In this document: one piece after another, positions 17,518 through 28,418 of the stretch
Layout: each line of letters opens with the position of its first letter
How positions within the stretch are numbered: the stretch's first letter is position 1
NCBI RefSeq assembly: GCF_007954275.1
Contig: NZ_VOLT01000004.1
Coordinates: 372,001 to 436,000, forward strand
DNA from: Colwellia demingiae
Lineage (GTDB): Bacteria > Pseudomonadota > Gammaproteobacteria > Enterobacterales > Alteromonadaceae
DNA: 64,000 nucleotides
Reading direction: 5' to 3'
Made by a program: the position numbers and the translations under genes
Notes under the pieces: generated by a model
Databases searched by the model: none
What the model saw: only the letters and a program-made list of their open reading frames with translations
Told to the model about the DNA's origin: nothing

Positions 17518-17931
17518 ATGAGTAACCCCGATATCTATAAAGCGAATCCACTGCACGGTACAAGTTTAGAAACAGTTTTAACAACATTAGTTGACCATTA
17601 CGGTTTTGAAATATTATCGGCTTACATGAACCTAAATTGCTTTAAGCAAAATGCCAGTATTGAGTCGAGTTTAAAGTTTTTAAAGAAAACTTCATGGGCG
17701 CAAGAAAAGGTTGAGGCTTTTTATATGTATCAATATAACAGCTTACCTAAAGCCGATGATGCTAACTTTGAATTACCACCACGTGACCGTATTGTGCCTG
17801 CAGGGTTAGAGCAAAGACCACCGAAAGAGCTTAGCCTTGAAGATGCAGAAGAGATACGCATTAAACAAGCTAAGAAAACGCGTGAGCGTGCTGCAGCTGC
17901 AACTTCTGCTAATCCTTGGGGCAATAGATAA
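17518..17931 (+). CDS. VF530/DUF2132-family protein
   Basis: 137 residues from ATG 17518 with a TTAGGA site upstream; a longer frame would begin inside the nirT terminator. The N-terminal half, [20 protein letters not shown] to about residue 75, is the compact VF530 domain, a four-helix fold proposed to bind DNA. The C-terminal part is Pro-rich ([16 protein letters not shown]) and ends in a basic, Ala-rich helix. It stands 34 bases before the AlkB-like gene on the same strand, so the two may be cotranscribed. The biological role of the family is not known to me. Confidence 0.8.
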   Translation: MSNPDIYKANPLHGTSLETVLTTLVDHYGFEILSAYMNLNCFKQNASIESSLKFLKKTSWAQEKVEAFYMYQYNSLPKADDANFELPPRDRIVPAGLEQRPPKELSLEDAEEIRIKQAKKTRERAAAATSANPWGNR

Positions 17932-17965
17932 TCTATAACTCGCGTTAAGGCTATTTTATTTAATC

Positions 17966-18622
17966 ATGGACTTATTTTCTTCTTTGCTCGATGAGCCGAT
18001 TAACATTTTGCCAAAAGATGGTGTGGTTAATTATTATGGCGAAATCATGCCTCTTAGTGATAGCAGCTATTACTTTGAGCGGTTATTTAACACTATTGCT
18101 TGGCGTCACGATCAAGCCTTAGTATTTGGTAAGATCATAGAAACGAAAAGAAAAGTCGCTTGGTGCGCAGATACGATTGACGGTAAACCTTTTGCCTATA
18201 GTTACTCAGGGGTTACCAGATACTCTATCCCATTTACTGAAGAGTTATTATTGCTTAAAAATTTAGTAGAACAACAAAGCAATGAAAGCTATAACTCGTG
18301 TTTATTAAACCTTTACCATTCGGGTGAAGAGGGCATGGCATGGCACAGTGATGGTGAAGCAGATTTAAAAGAGCAAGGTGCTATTGCCTCGCTAAGCTTT
18401 GGCGCGGAGCGAAAGTTTGCTTTTAAACATAAATTTTCAAAAGAAGTTGTTGCCTTACAACTTAAACCTGGCAGTTTGTTAGTGATGAAAGGCATTACGC
18501 AGCAGCATTGGTTACACCGTTTACCACCAACCAAAAAAGTATCTGAACCACGGATAAACCTCACCTTTAGAACCATAGATAAAGCTGAACTCAAGTATTC
18601 GGTTCAGGATGTTAAGTCTTAA
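17966..18622 (+). CDS. AlkB-like 2-oxoglutarate/Fe(II) dioxygenase
   Basis: 218 residues. Such enzymes oxidatively remove methyl groups from damaged bases. The iron triad is H127-x-D129 (AWHSDGE) and H184 (HWLHRLP); the 2-oxoglutarate arginines fit R196 and R202 (EPRINLTFR). The sequence layout (NLYHSGEEGMAWHSD, SLSFGAERKFAFKHK) is that of the ALKBH2-like bacterial branch rather than classical E. coli AlkB. There is no Ada or alkA partner nearby. An RNA or DNA substrate cannot be told from sequence. Confidence 0.9.
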   Translation: MDLFSSLLDEPINILPKDGVVNYYGEIMPLSDSSYYFERLFNTIAWRHDQALVFGKIIETKRKVAWCADTIDGKPFAYSYSGVTRYSIPFTEELLLLKNLVEQQSNESYNSCLLNLYHSGEEGMAWHSDGEADLKEQGAIASLSFGAERKFAFKHKFSKEVVALQLKPGSLLVMKGITQQHWLHRLPPTKKVSEPRINLTFRTIDKAELKYSVQDVKS

Positions 18623-18646
18623 ATGTTAAGTTGTGTCAGCAGATAA

Positions 18647-19228
18647 CTAAGCACTAAGGTGTACATAAGAAGACGTGCTTGGCATCATTAGGCTGTTGTA
18701 AGCGTCGAGTTGTTTGCGCGCTAACGGTTGACTGCTAGCACTTATTATCGCCTCATTGTTACTTGTACTAGCAACTGAATTATCTGGTGATTTTTCAATT
18801 TCTTCATGTTTTATTCCAACCCCAGGTAATTGACCAACACCTTCTTTTATCGTTTGGTGTATTTGATATAAGTCAGCATAAGCATTTGTTAATGCAGACA
18901 CTGCACTGGTATTTTCATTTTTTTGAGTTGAACTTGATGCTGTATTGCCATCAGTACTTGTTTGTAAATAGACATCAAAAAGTTTCTGCTGTTGTTGATA
19001 GTATGACTGCATTAAATCAATGTCTTTAGCGGTTTGGTAATTTGATTTCACATTTTCAACTTGCTCAGCTATTTTGTCATCAGCACCTTGCTGAATCGTG
19101 TTCTTTTGCTCAGGTGTTAAAATATTGCTAAAGTCTTGTCGTGGCTCTGGTTGAGGCCAGCTAGGCTTAATAGGTTGAATAGTAAGAGCTGATGTTGAAT
19201 TGCTTGAAGAAATTATTTGCATTGTCAT
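18647..19228 (-). CDS. Hypothetical protein, Gln/Ser-rich, coiled coil
   Basis: About 193 residues from ATG 19228, which has AGGTGG five bases upstream; a GTG at 19237 lies inside that site. No signal peptide or membrane segment. Residues about 45-85 (QVENVKSNYQTAKDIDLMQS, then YYQQQQKLFDVYLQT) look like a coiled coil. The flanks are Ser/Thr/Asn-rich and probably disordered, and it ends SSYVHLSA. I do not recognise the family. It is convergent with the AlkB-like gene, 24 bases apart. Confidence 0.6.
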   Translation of the reverse strand: MTMQIISSSNSTSALTIQPIKPSWPQPEPRQDFSNILTPEQKNTIQQGADDKIAEQVENVKSNYQTAKDIDLMQSYYQQQQKLFDVYLQTSTDGNTASSSTQKNENTSAVSALTNAYADLYQIHQTIKEGVGQLPGVGIKHEEIEKSPDNSVASTSNNEAIISASSQPLARKQLDAYNSLMMPSTSSYVHLSA

Positions 19229-19471
19229 ATTAACCACCTTGTTTATTTAACTTGGTATTACCCAAACCAGACACTGACTTGATGTAAATATGATAGTTAA
19301 ACTGGTGCTAATAAGTTGTTGTTGTTTGTAAATATGTTGCAATAAATTGTTGTTTGTATTTCGTACAGCTTGTTTGGTTGTTATATCGGTGTTTTACAAT
19401 TTTTATAATGCTGTTCAGCGAGTATTCTCACTAAACAACACAAGGACATTAGATTGAAGTGCGTTTTTTCT

Positions 19472-20809
19472 TTATTGCGGCGTAGGATTCAAATGCGCAG
19501 ACTCGGCTTTAATTTTTGTAATAGCGTTTAGTCTCTCTTTTGCCATTGCTTCTTTTATGGCAAGGCCTTGAAACCCTTGTTTAACAAAGGGTTGCGCTGT
19601 CACTTGCCTTGCAGCTTTGACTGCCGTTTGTAAATATTGCTCTTGTGGATAGGCACGGCTTTCAAAACCTAAACGGCCTAAAAAGTCAGATTTACAAGCC
19701 ATTAAAAACAAATCAAATTCTTCTGGTTTACGCCAAATATCGAGCTGATCAAACATTTTCAATAACGTGCTGGCTTTAAGTTCAAAAGCTTTATGACAAT
19801 GTAAATGAAACTCACAAACTTTCAAAGCAAGTTGTTTGTAATGTGAAGGGACTTTCAACTGTCGACAGATTCTTTCGACTAAGGGTAAACCTGATTTTTC
19901 ATGTCCTTTGTGGCTAGGCCATAATTTATCAGAGGTAACACCTTTACCTAAATCGTGGCATAAGGCAGCAAAACGTACTGCAGTTCTATAGTCACTTTGC
20001 TCCACAGGAATCGCTTGTGTTAACAAAACAGCTTGTTGTAATACCATCATGGTATGAATGCCACTGCATATTTCAGGATGCCAAAGTGCAGGGTTTGGAA
20101 TACCCCACAAAACGGCTAGTTCAGGCCATAATTCTTCTAAGGCATTACATTGCTGCAATACTTCAAAGAAGACTTCAGGGTTACCTGAATTAGTGTCAGA
20201 ATTAACGCCACCATCAGCCAAACTTAATTGCATTTCTTGCCAAACACGCTCAGGTGTTAAGCTTTTTAACTCGCCACTTGCACTTATTTCCTGCATTAGG
20301 TTTAGTGTTTCATCGGCAATGGTAAAACCATATTTATGATAGCGTGCGGCAAAACGTGCGACACGTAGAACGCGCAGAGGATCTTCAATAAAAGCATCGC
20401 TGACATGGCGTAAAATACGATCGTTAAGATCGTTTTGGCCATTATAGGGATCAATTATCTTACCGTTGTGATCCATTGCCATGGCATTGATTGTGAGATC
20501 GCGCCTAAGTAAATCTTGCTCGATGGTAACGTCAGGGGCGAAGTAGCAGCTAAAACCGGTATAACCTTGGCCTTGTTTTCGCTCAGTACGGGCTAGGGCA
20601 TATTCTGCTTTTGTTTGGGGATGTAAAAAAACAGGAAAATCTTTACCCACTTGTTGATAACCAAGATTTTTCATTTGATCAACACTGGCACCAACCACTA
20701 AATAATCTTCATCTTTTATCGGGCGATTGAGTAGTTTATCGCGTACCGCACCACCGACTAAGTAACTGTTAAGTTCGCTATTTTTAATTTCAGATTTACT
20801 GGTTAACAA
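19472..20809 (-). CDS. cca: CCA-adding tRNA nucleotidyltransferase
   Basis: 445 residues. It adds or repairs the 3' CCA of tRNA. The N-terminal class II nucleotidyltransferase head has YLVGGAVRDKLL (16-27) and the catalytic D-E-D of PIKDEDYLVVG, then RRDLTINAMA. A C-terminal HD domain (CHDLGKG, HKGHEKSG) marks the multifunctional gammaproteobacterial type with phosphatase/phosphodiesterase activity. The start must be TTG 20809: an in-frame TAA lies nine codons upstream, no ATG exists before the GG motif, and the ribosome site is weak. Low expression by rare start is plausible. Confidence 0.95.
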   Translation of the reverse strand: MLTSKSEIKNSELNSYLVGGAVRDKLLNRPIKDEDYLVVGASVDQMKNLGYQQVGKDFPVFLHPQTKAEYALARTERKQGQGYTGFSCYFAPDVTIEQDLLRRDLTINAMAMDHNGKIIDPYNGQNDLNDRILRHVSDAFIEDPLRVLRVARFAARYHKYGFTIADETLNLMQEISASGELKSLTPERVWQEMQLSLADGGVNSDTNSGNPEVFFEVLQQCNALEELWPELAVLWGIPNPALWHPEICSGIHTMMVLQQAVLLTQAIPVEQSDYRTAVRFAALCHDLGKGVTSDKLWPSHKGHEKSGLPLVERICRQLKVPSHYKQLALKVCEFHLHCHKAFELKASTLLKMFDQLDIWRKPEEFDLFLMACKSDFLGRLGFESRAYPQEQYLQTAVKAARQVTAQPFVKQGFQGLAIKEAMAKERLNAITKIKAESAHLNPTPQ

Positions 20810-20883
20810 AGTACGACCAAAATGAAGAGAATGTTAATTAAAGTGTATCATAAGAACAAGCATAAGTTCAGAGATTGTCCGTG

Positions 20884-20911
20884 GGCAAAGCAGTAGAAAT
20901 TCTGCTTTGCC
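20884..20911. repeat. Inverted repeat between TonB receptor and cca
   Basis: GGCAAAGCAG and CTGCTTTGCC form a ten-base perfect stem with an eight-base loop, 29 bases past the receptor stop. There is no U run on the receptor strand, so terminator function for that gene is uncertain; the plus strand has a short T run. Confidence 0.55.
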
Positions 20912-20939
20912 TTTATTCATCGATGGTTAGGATTAACTA

Positions 20940-23105
20940 TTAGAATTGATAATTAACGCCCATATTTACCGTGGCTCCTAAACCTTTAATGTTGTAACCA
21001 CCGTAGGTGTAGCCTTGTGATTTTGTTGGGTAGTAATCTTGGTTAAATAAATTTTCAACGCCAATAAATGCTGACCAATCGCTCGCGAAGTTATAGTTAC
21101 CGCTTAAATTGACAATTTGATAGCTCTCAATAGGGCCCTGATCACCAACATATTTGTCATTAACAGGCTCAAAGCGCTTACGATCGCCAACATATAAATA
21201 ATTGATCGCTACGCTGATATCACTATTCGGGTTCCAATTGACATTTATTGTCGCTTTAGGTGGACTGATTTGCTTTGCCCCTAAATAAACGTCAGCTTCA
21301 GTATTTTTACCTTCTACCCAGCTATAAGTGGCATTTACAGCCCAGGCTTCGTTGATCTCATAATTGATTAATGCTTCATAACCGTAGATTTCTTGCGGTG
21401 CCCGTACTGGTAAATAGACACCAGTAGTTTCATCAAACTTATTCGTTGTACCGAATTCAGAAGTACTGAAGTAGGTGGCAAACTCAAAATGAACTTGCTC
21501 GAAATCAGAACTAAAACCTAGTTCGTAATTATCGATTACAGAGGCTTGGGTATGGATGAGAGAAATATCAGTAACTGTTGCGGTACGCAATAATCGACCG
21601 GTGTCAGAAATATCAGCACCTTGCGAGTAACTAACAAAAGGACTAAATAATGGCAGCGCATTATACTTTATCCCGATATTGTAGGTCGTCGCTTTATAAT
21701 TTAAGGTGTCTCCAGTAACATTGACAGGTACAGAGCATTGAACAGCACTTTTTCATAGCTTGAGAGTACTGTAATCATTCACGGTTAAATCAATATCTTC
21801 TTGTCTGACACCCAACTTAATAACAAGGTCATCATTATAAATTAACTTGGTTTGCAAGAAACCGGCGAGATTTTCCATATCCATTTCTGGCACCCAAACT
21901 CGGCCATCTACCATAGATTGAGAGGTGACATCATTGAGTGCATCGATACCGTAAATAAAGGTGGTCTCAAGTGAGTCACCATTATCAAAACTGAAATCAA
22001 CCAGCGTATTGAACGTTACTCGAAGACCTTTTTTTTCTGAATTTATTAATGATTGTCCACCAGCATAACCCGCATCAGGATTAGCTAGTACTGGCGAATA
22101 AAAGAAAGTATTGTCTACTTCTTGGCTATAAAGGTCGACCATCAATTGTGTTTGCTCGAAGACTTCATCATCAACATACTTAAGCATCATGTTGTGGTTG
22201 CTTGGACCTTGCGGCTCACCTAAGACTATCTTGCCTTGAGGAACAGGTATTGCTTGAGTTTTTTCTCCGGTATTAATATTGCCAACTTGATCGATTAAAT
22301 CTACATCTTGTTTTGATTGATAGTAGTTATAAGTGAACTGTAATGACTTTTCATCGTCAAAATGATATCCCACCTTAGCAAAGTAATCTTGCATTACCGC
22401 ATCAGATAGCCCGTATTTTAAACCTAAAATATCGCCGTCAGCATCGCGTTGTAAGCCATTTTCTTCGTAACTAGCATTAAGGACATAATCGAAGTTATTT
22501 ATTTCACCATTGATGCCACCTTCATAGCGTTGACCGATTGAGTCTTCTGTTTCTACGGCACTAAAACGCGTTGAAATACTTGCATGGCCGCTTAGCGCTT
22601 TATCACTGTTGGCTTTTTTAGTGATGTAATTAATGATACCGCCTGCAGCACCATTACCATAAATGGAAGTAGCACCTTTAATGACTTCAATACGTTCAAT
22701 GACGCTGGCGTCGAGTGTTCTAATACCTAATGAACCATTACGTAATGGTGTTGATTGCGGTACGCCGTCAATCATTACTAAAGGAGAACGCCCTCGAAGA
22801 GTTTGCCCTGAATTGCTCGAAGAGCCTGTACTTGGCGCCATGCCAGGGACAAGATTTGCCAATAAACTTTGAATTTCTGAGGAAACTTTTAGCTGTGCGG
22901 CAATTTGTTTTTGGGTGATTATGGTTATTGAAGCGGGCACTTCATCTATATTTTCGGCAATACGACTACCGGTAACGATAATGCGTTCAATATCTTGTTC
23001 TTTAGACTTTTGTTGGATTTTATTTGGTTCTGATTGGTTTTCTTGGCTGAGTGCTTGACCGCTTATAATAAGCGCCAATAGAGTAAAATATGTTTTTAAC
23101 ACCAT
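20940..23105 (-). pseudogene. TonB-dependent receptor interrupted by an in-frame TGA
   Basis: The frame from 23105 codes a signal peptide, TonB box (ERIIVTGSR), plug domain (SLLANLVPGM, LRGRSPLVMIDGVP, GATSIYGNGAAGGIINYITK) and barrel strands. A TGA at 21753-21755 follows YSTLKL. The same frame then continues without another stop through KSAVQCSVPV, SPFVSYSQGADISDTGRLLR and a barrel end GVNYQF at 20940. Total length would be about 721 residues, normal for a siderophore receptor. Both parts look otherwise intact, so this is a recent nonsense change (TGG to TGA fits), a sequencing error, or a read-through site. A Fur-type box precedes it and AAGGAAT serves as ribosome site. The ligand is unknown, probably a ferric siderophore. 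Confidence 0.88.
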
Positions 23106-23153
23106 GTATTCCTTCTAAGTATTGGAGGTAATTAATTAATTCGCACATCTTAA

Positions 23154-23168
23154 TGATAATTGTTATCG
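23154..23168. promoter_or_regulatory. Fur box
   Basis: TGATAATTGTTATCG fits the 7-1-7 Fur consensus TGATAAT-N-ATTATCA with two mismatches. It lies 49 bases upstream of the TonB receptor start in the divergent gap to the GspA-like gene. Iron repression of the receptor is expected; the other gene could also be affected. Confidence 0.75.
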
Positions 23169-23271
23169 TTTGCAATTAAATGTTATCTAATTGCTCTAAA
23201 TTTAGTTACTCTTTGACATCCTTCAAACAAGCAGTTAATTTTGTACCTTACTTTTCTTGCCCAGACACACC

Positions 23272-24975
23272 ATGTACCGCAACTTTTTCTCACTAAGTGA
23301 ACTACCTTTTTCAATTTCCCCAGATCCTAAATATTTATTTATGAGTGAAAGGCATAGGGAAGCGTTGACACATTTAACTTATGGCTTAGGTGAAGTGGGT
23401 GGTTTCGCATTGTTAACTGGGGAGGTAGGAACGGGGAAAACGACAATAAGCCGTTGTTTAATGGAGCAGTTACCGGACAACACTCAAGTTGCTTTTATTC
23501 TTAATCCTACCTTGTCTTGTCAAGAGTTACTCGCAACCTTATGTGACCAATTAAAAATTCGTTATCGCAAAACAGGTGCTAGTTTAAAAAGCCTAACTGA
23601 TAAAATTTCAGAAAAGCTGTTGAAAAACCATGAAAATGATATCAATACATTATTGATTATTGATGAAGCTCAGCATTTACAGCCTGAAGTGTTAGAGCAG
23701 TTGCGTTTACTTACCAACTTAGAAACCAATACTAAAAAATTGTTACAGGTAATTCTAATAGGACAACCTGAATTACAGCAATTATTACAACGTCGAGACT
23801 TACGCCAATTAGCACAACGTATAACGGCAAGATATCACTTAATGCCGTTAACAAAACAAGAGCTAATGCAGTATATTCAGCACCGATTAACTGTCGCAGA
23901 TTGCGCAAGACAACTCTTTGATAGAAGTGCGTTAACTAAAATTCATCAATTATCTCAAGGTGTACCAAGGTTGATTAACTTACTGTGTCATAGCGCATTG
24001 ATGTTGGCGTATAACCAAAATGATAGTGTTGTTAATAAAAAAACGGTTGTTGCGGCGGCCACACGTGCATTAGGAGAAGATGTAACCCGTAAGCAGGGGC
24101 GAGTTCATTATAATGCTGTCATGATGTTTTCTACTGTTTTAAGCATTACTGCGTTCTTCACTTTAGCTGGCTTTTGGTGGGGACAAACACCCATTAAAGA
24201 TGTTGTGATTAAGAGTAGCCAAGAACGTGTAATCAGCACCGACGAACATCTAAACGGTACTGAATTGGCTAAGGTTGTCGTAAATAGTGAAAAAAAACCA
24301 CTGTTAGATGAGGGTAATGTTCAATCGGAACAAGCTAGAATCAATAACAATAACAATAACAATACCGATACAGCTATGGCTAGCTTAGATAATTCAGCTC
24401 CAAATACAGCACTTGTTACGGTTGAAAAACTTAGCAAGGTTGAAGCTGAGCGCAAATCGGATGATGCACTAGCAGTTGAAAATAAAATTAACGAGCCTGC
24501 TAATGATGAAACTCTGTTGGTTAGCGGTGAGAAGAATAACTTGCCTTATGAAAATATGCAGAATACTAATTATAAAGTTACCGATGTTGAAGGTGTTTCT
24601 AGTGATTTAATAGCCCGTTTTCAAGCCGCAATAGATGAAACTAGCGTAGGAAACACGCCTAGCAGTCAGTCAACCGATTATCGTTTGGAAAATAGCCATG
24701 ATACTTATGAGTCATCTCACAACTCTAATGAAGAGGCTACTATTAGACCACTCACTCAAATGCCTCAACAACTACAAAATGCTTTACCAAGTTTGCAATT
24801 TGAACAGCATATATATGCTTCTGACGGTCAGGGTTGGGTAAAGGTGAATGGTCGAGATCGTTATGAAGGTGACTCTATAGGCGATAATTTGTTTGTTGAG
24901 AAAATATTACCTCAACAAGTGATTCTTTCTTTTCAAGGTGAAAAGTTCAGTTTACCTGCGTTGACAAATTGGTAG
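23272..24975 (+). CDS. GspA-GspB fusion, type II secretion assembly ATPase
   Basis: About 567 residues from ATG 23272; an upstream TTG at 23257 is less likely. Residues 1-270 are an ExeA/GspA AAA+ ATPase: FSISPDPKYLF, Walker A GEVGTGKTT (50-58), Walker B LLIIDEAQHL. One membrane helix lies near 283-303 (MMFSTVLSITAFFTLAGF). A long, Asn/Ser/Glu-rich periplasmic linker (about 310-495) includes an AATAAC run encoding N repeats. The end, about 500-565 (ASDGQGWVKVNGRDRYEGDS), is a GspB/PulB-type domain. GspA and GspB are commonly separate partners that help the secretin cross peptidoglycan; here they are one chain, without GspA's peptidoglycan-binding domain that I can see. No other gsp gene is near. 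Confidence 0.8.
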   Translation: MYRNFFSLSELPFSISPDPKYLFMSERHREALTHLTYGLGEVGGFALLTGEVGTGKTTISRCLMEQLPDNTQVAFILNPTLSCQELLATLCDQLKIRYRKTGASLKSLTDKISEKLLKNHENDINTLLIIDEAQHLQPEVLEQLRLLTNLETNTKKLLQVILIGQPELQQLLQRRDLRQLAQRITARYHLMPLTKQELMQYIQHRLTVADCARQLFDRSALTKIHQLSQGVPRLINLLCHSALMLAYNQNDSVVNKKTVVAAATRALGEDVTRKQGRVHYNAVMMFSTVLSITAFFTLAGFWWGQTPIKDVVIKSSQERVISTDEHLNGTELAKVVVNSEKKPLLDEGNVQSEQARINNNNNNNTDTAMASLDNSAPNTALVTVEKLSKVEAERKSDDALAVENKINEPANDETLLVSGEKNNLPYENMQNTNYKVTDVEGVSSDLIARFQAAIDETSVGNTPSSQSTDYRLENSHDTYESSHNSNEEATIRPLTQMPQQLQNALPSLQFEQHIYASDGQGWVKVNGRDRYEGDSIGDNLFVEKILPQQVILSFQGEKFSLPALTNW

Positions 24976-25023
24976 TTTGTTGATCTTTTCAGTTAAGTGA
25001 GAACTTAGTTGAAAGCAATAAAA

Positions 25024-25056
25024 AGCCCAGCTAAATTGTTATTCAGCCGGGCTATT
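25024..25056. terminator. Bidirectional terminator between gspAB-like gene and leuD
   Basis: AGCCCAGCT (25024-25032) pairs with AGCCGGGCT (25045-25053) at eight of nine positions. ATTATTTT follows on the plus strand and TTTTTATT on the minus strand, so it can end both convergent transcripts. Confidence 0.82.
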
Positions 25057-25102
25057 ATTTTCATGGACTTAATAATATTCCTTTATTAAGTCATGGTTCC
25101 GT

Positions 25103-25699
25103 TTATTGCCAAGCAGGCATTTTTTCTTCAAAGGCTTTGATGGTATCAAGTTTATCTAAAGTCCAACCGACACTATCAACACCATTTTCTAAGCTATATT
25201 GTTGAAATTCATTCAAGCTAAACTTAAAAGATAATTCGCCACAAGTTACGATGTTATTTGGTAAATCAACAGTAAGCGTTAGTTGGGCGTTAGGAGATAG
25301 TTTGAATAACTGTTCTATCTCTGCTTCGCTTAACTTAATCGGTAAAAGACCAACATTGATACAGTTACCGTAAAAAATATCTGCAAAACTTGACGCAAGA
25401 ATAACTTTAAAGCCGTATTCTTGCAGTGCCCAAGGCGCATGTTCACGACTTGAACCACAACCAAAATTTTCACCGGCTAATAGGATGCTAGCACCTTTAT
25501 ATTCTGGCTTGTTGATAACAAAGTCAGGGTTCACTTTCGTACCCGCATGATCTAAATAACGGCTATCGTGAAATAAATGTACACCAAAACCTACGCGTTC
25601 AGTTTTTTGTAAAAACTGTTTAGGGATGATTTGATCGGTATCGACGTTTGCAACATCTAGTGGCACAACCAAACCTGTGTGAGTGTTAAATTTTTCCAT
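25103..25699 (-). CDS. leuD: 3-isopropylmalate dehydratase small subunit
   Basis: 198 residues. With LeuC it isomerises 2-isopropylmalate to 3-isopropylmalate in leucine synthesis. The swivel-domain signatures are [11 protein letters not shown] (20-30), [20 protein letters not shown] (73-92) and [17 protein letters not shown]. The length is normal for the bacterial small subunit. It is last in the leuABCD operon, 137 bases after leuC, followed by a strong terminator. Confidence 0.97.
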   Translation of the reverse strand: MEKFNTHTGLVVPLDVANVDTDQIIPKQFLQKTERVGFGVHLFHDSRYLDHAGTKVNPDFVINKPEYKGASILLAGENFGCGSSREHAPWALQEYGFKVILASSFADIFYGNCINVGLLPIKLSEAEIEQLFKLSPNAQLTLTVDLPNNIVTCGELSFKFSLNEFQQYSLENGVDSVGWTLDKLDTIKAFEEKMPAWQ

Positions 25700-25836
25700 C
25701 TGTCTTCCTAAAAAATTTTAAGTAGCGATTTTTCTTGAAGCTATTTAATCCAATTAAAAGGAAAAAGCACGGAGTTGACGCTAGTCAATGAATACTTTTG
25801 ACACAGTAATTGCTTTAAATAGCAAAAAGACAATTG

Positions 25837-27252
25837 TTACGCATTTAAATCAACAAAGTGACCTGTGATAGCTGCTGCAGCTGCCATTTCAGGGCTCACT
25901 AGGTGAGTACGACTACCACGGCCTTGACGACCTTCAAAGTTACGGTTACTGGTTGATGCACAACGATCGCCTTCTTCAAGTACATCGTCATTCATGCCCA
26001 AACACATTGAACAGCCAGGTAAACGCCATTCAAAACCAGCATTGGTAAATATTTTATCTAAGCCTTCACTTTCTGCCTGTTCTTTAACGCGATATGAACC
26101 AGGAACGATTATGGCATCGATAGTTTCAACTACTTGTTGACCTTCATATTTCTGAACAACACCGGCAGCGGCGCGTAAATCTTCAATACGTGAGTTAGTA
26201 CAAGAACCAATAAATACTTTATTCACATGAATATCAGTCATCTTGGTACCGGCAGTTAGGCCCATATAGTTTAGCGCACTAACACAAGACTCTTTTTCAA
26301 CTGGGTCACTAAAGTCTTCAGGCGAAGGGACAATACCGTCGACACTGATAACTTGCCCTGGGTTGGTACCCCAAGTGACTTGTGCTTTGATATCTTTTGC
26401 TTCAAGGGTTAATACTGCATCAAATGTCGCATCAGCATCAGATTTTAGGTTTTTCCAATCAACAACGGCTTGTTCAAATACTTCACCTTTTGGTGCGTAC
26501 TCTTTACCTTCTACATAATCAAAGGTGGTTTGATCTGGTGCAATTAAGCCCGCTTTCGCGCCAAATTCGATACTCATGTTACAAACAGTCATGCGCTCTT
26601 CCATACTTAGCGCTTCGATAGCTTCGCCACAGTATTCAACCACATAACCTGTCGCACCAGCACTACCTGTTTTGCCGATAATAGCTAAGATAATATCTTT
26701 TGCACTAATACCTGCACCGACATGGCCTTTCACTTCGATTTTCATGGTTTTGGCTTTATTTTGACGTAAAGTCTGTGTAGCAAAAACATGTTCTACTTCA
26801 GAGGTACCAATACCAAAAGCAAGGGCACCAAAAGCGCCATGGGTAGCGGTATGTGAATCACCACAAACAATAATAGTACCTGGCAATGTCAACCCTAGCT
26901 CAGGCCCAATAACATGTGCTATACCTTGGTTTTTATGACCCATGTCAAAAAGCTCGATACCAAAGTCTTTACAGTTAATTGCTAATGCGCGTAATTGGTT
27001 GGCAGCGCCTTCACCAGCGGCGTCGATTTTAATTGAACGTGTTGAAATATTATGATCCATAGTCGCAATTGTACGTTCAGGATGACGTACTGGGCGGTTA
27101 TGAAAACGTAAATTTGCAAAAGCTTGTGGTGAGGTCACTTCATGGATCAGGTGACGGTCAACATATAATAATGGTGTTTCCCCTTTCGCTGCTTCAACTA
27201 AATGGGTTTGCCATAATTTTTCATACATGGTTTGCGGGGTAGAAGTTGTCAT
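25837..27252 (-). CDS. leuC: 3-isopropylmalate dehydratase large subunit
   Basis: About 471 residues from ATG 27252. An upstream start at 27312 would lie inside leuB. The chosen ATG follows the leuB stop by one base and has GAGAG upstream. This aconitase-family subunit carries the [4Fe-4S] cluster. Ligand Cys sit in [15 protein letters not shown] and [12 protein letters not shown] near the C-terminus. [19 protein letters not shown] is the family signature. It pairs with LeuD in the cytoplasm. Confidence 0.97.
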   Translation of the reverse strand: MTTSTPQTMYEKLWQTHLVEAAKGETPLLYVDRHLIHEVTSPQAFANLRFHNRPVRHPERTIATMDHNISTRSIKIDAAGEGAANQLRALAINCKDFGIELFDMGHKNQGIAHVIGPELGLTLPGTIIVCGDSHTATHGAFGALAFGIGTSEVEHVFATQTLRQNKAKTMKIEVKGHVGAGISAKDIILAIIGKTGSAGATGYVVEYCGEAIEALSMEERMTVCNMSIEFGAKAGLIAPDQTTFDYVEGKEYAPKGEVFEQAVVDWKNLKSDADATFDAVLTLEAKDIKAQVTWGTNPGQVISVDGIVPSPEDFSDPVEKESCVSALNYMGLTAGTKMTDIHVNKVFIGSCTNSRIEDLRAAAGVVQKYEGQQVVETIDAIIVPGSYRVKEQAESEGLDKIFTNAGFEWRLPGCSMCLGMNDDVLEEGDRCASTSNRNFEGRQGRGSRTHLVSPEMAAAAAITGHFVDLNA

Positions 27253-27253
27253 C

Positions 27254-28354
<1,101 letters not shown>

Positions 28355-28418
28355 TTATATTTTAAAAACTTTTCAGCGATTGATTCGCTACTGCTAATTT
28401 AATTTGTTGTTAACGCTA

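Noticed and set aside
21753-21755. TGA in the TonB receptor as a selenocysteine codon
   Set aside because: No selenoprotein receptor of this family is known to me and no SECIS-like hairpin was apparent directly after the codon; a nonsense change or base error is simpler.
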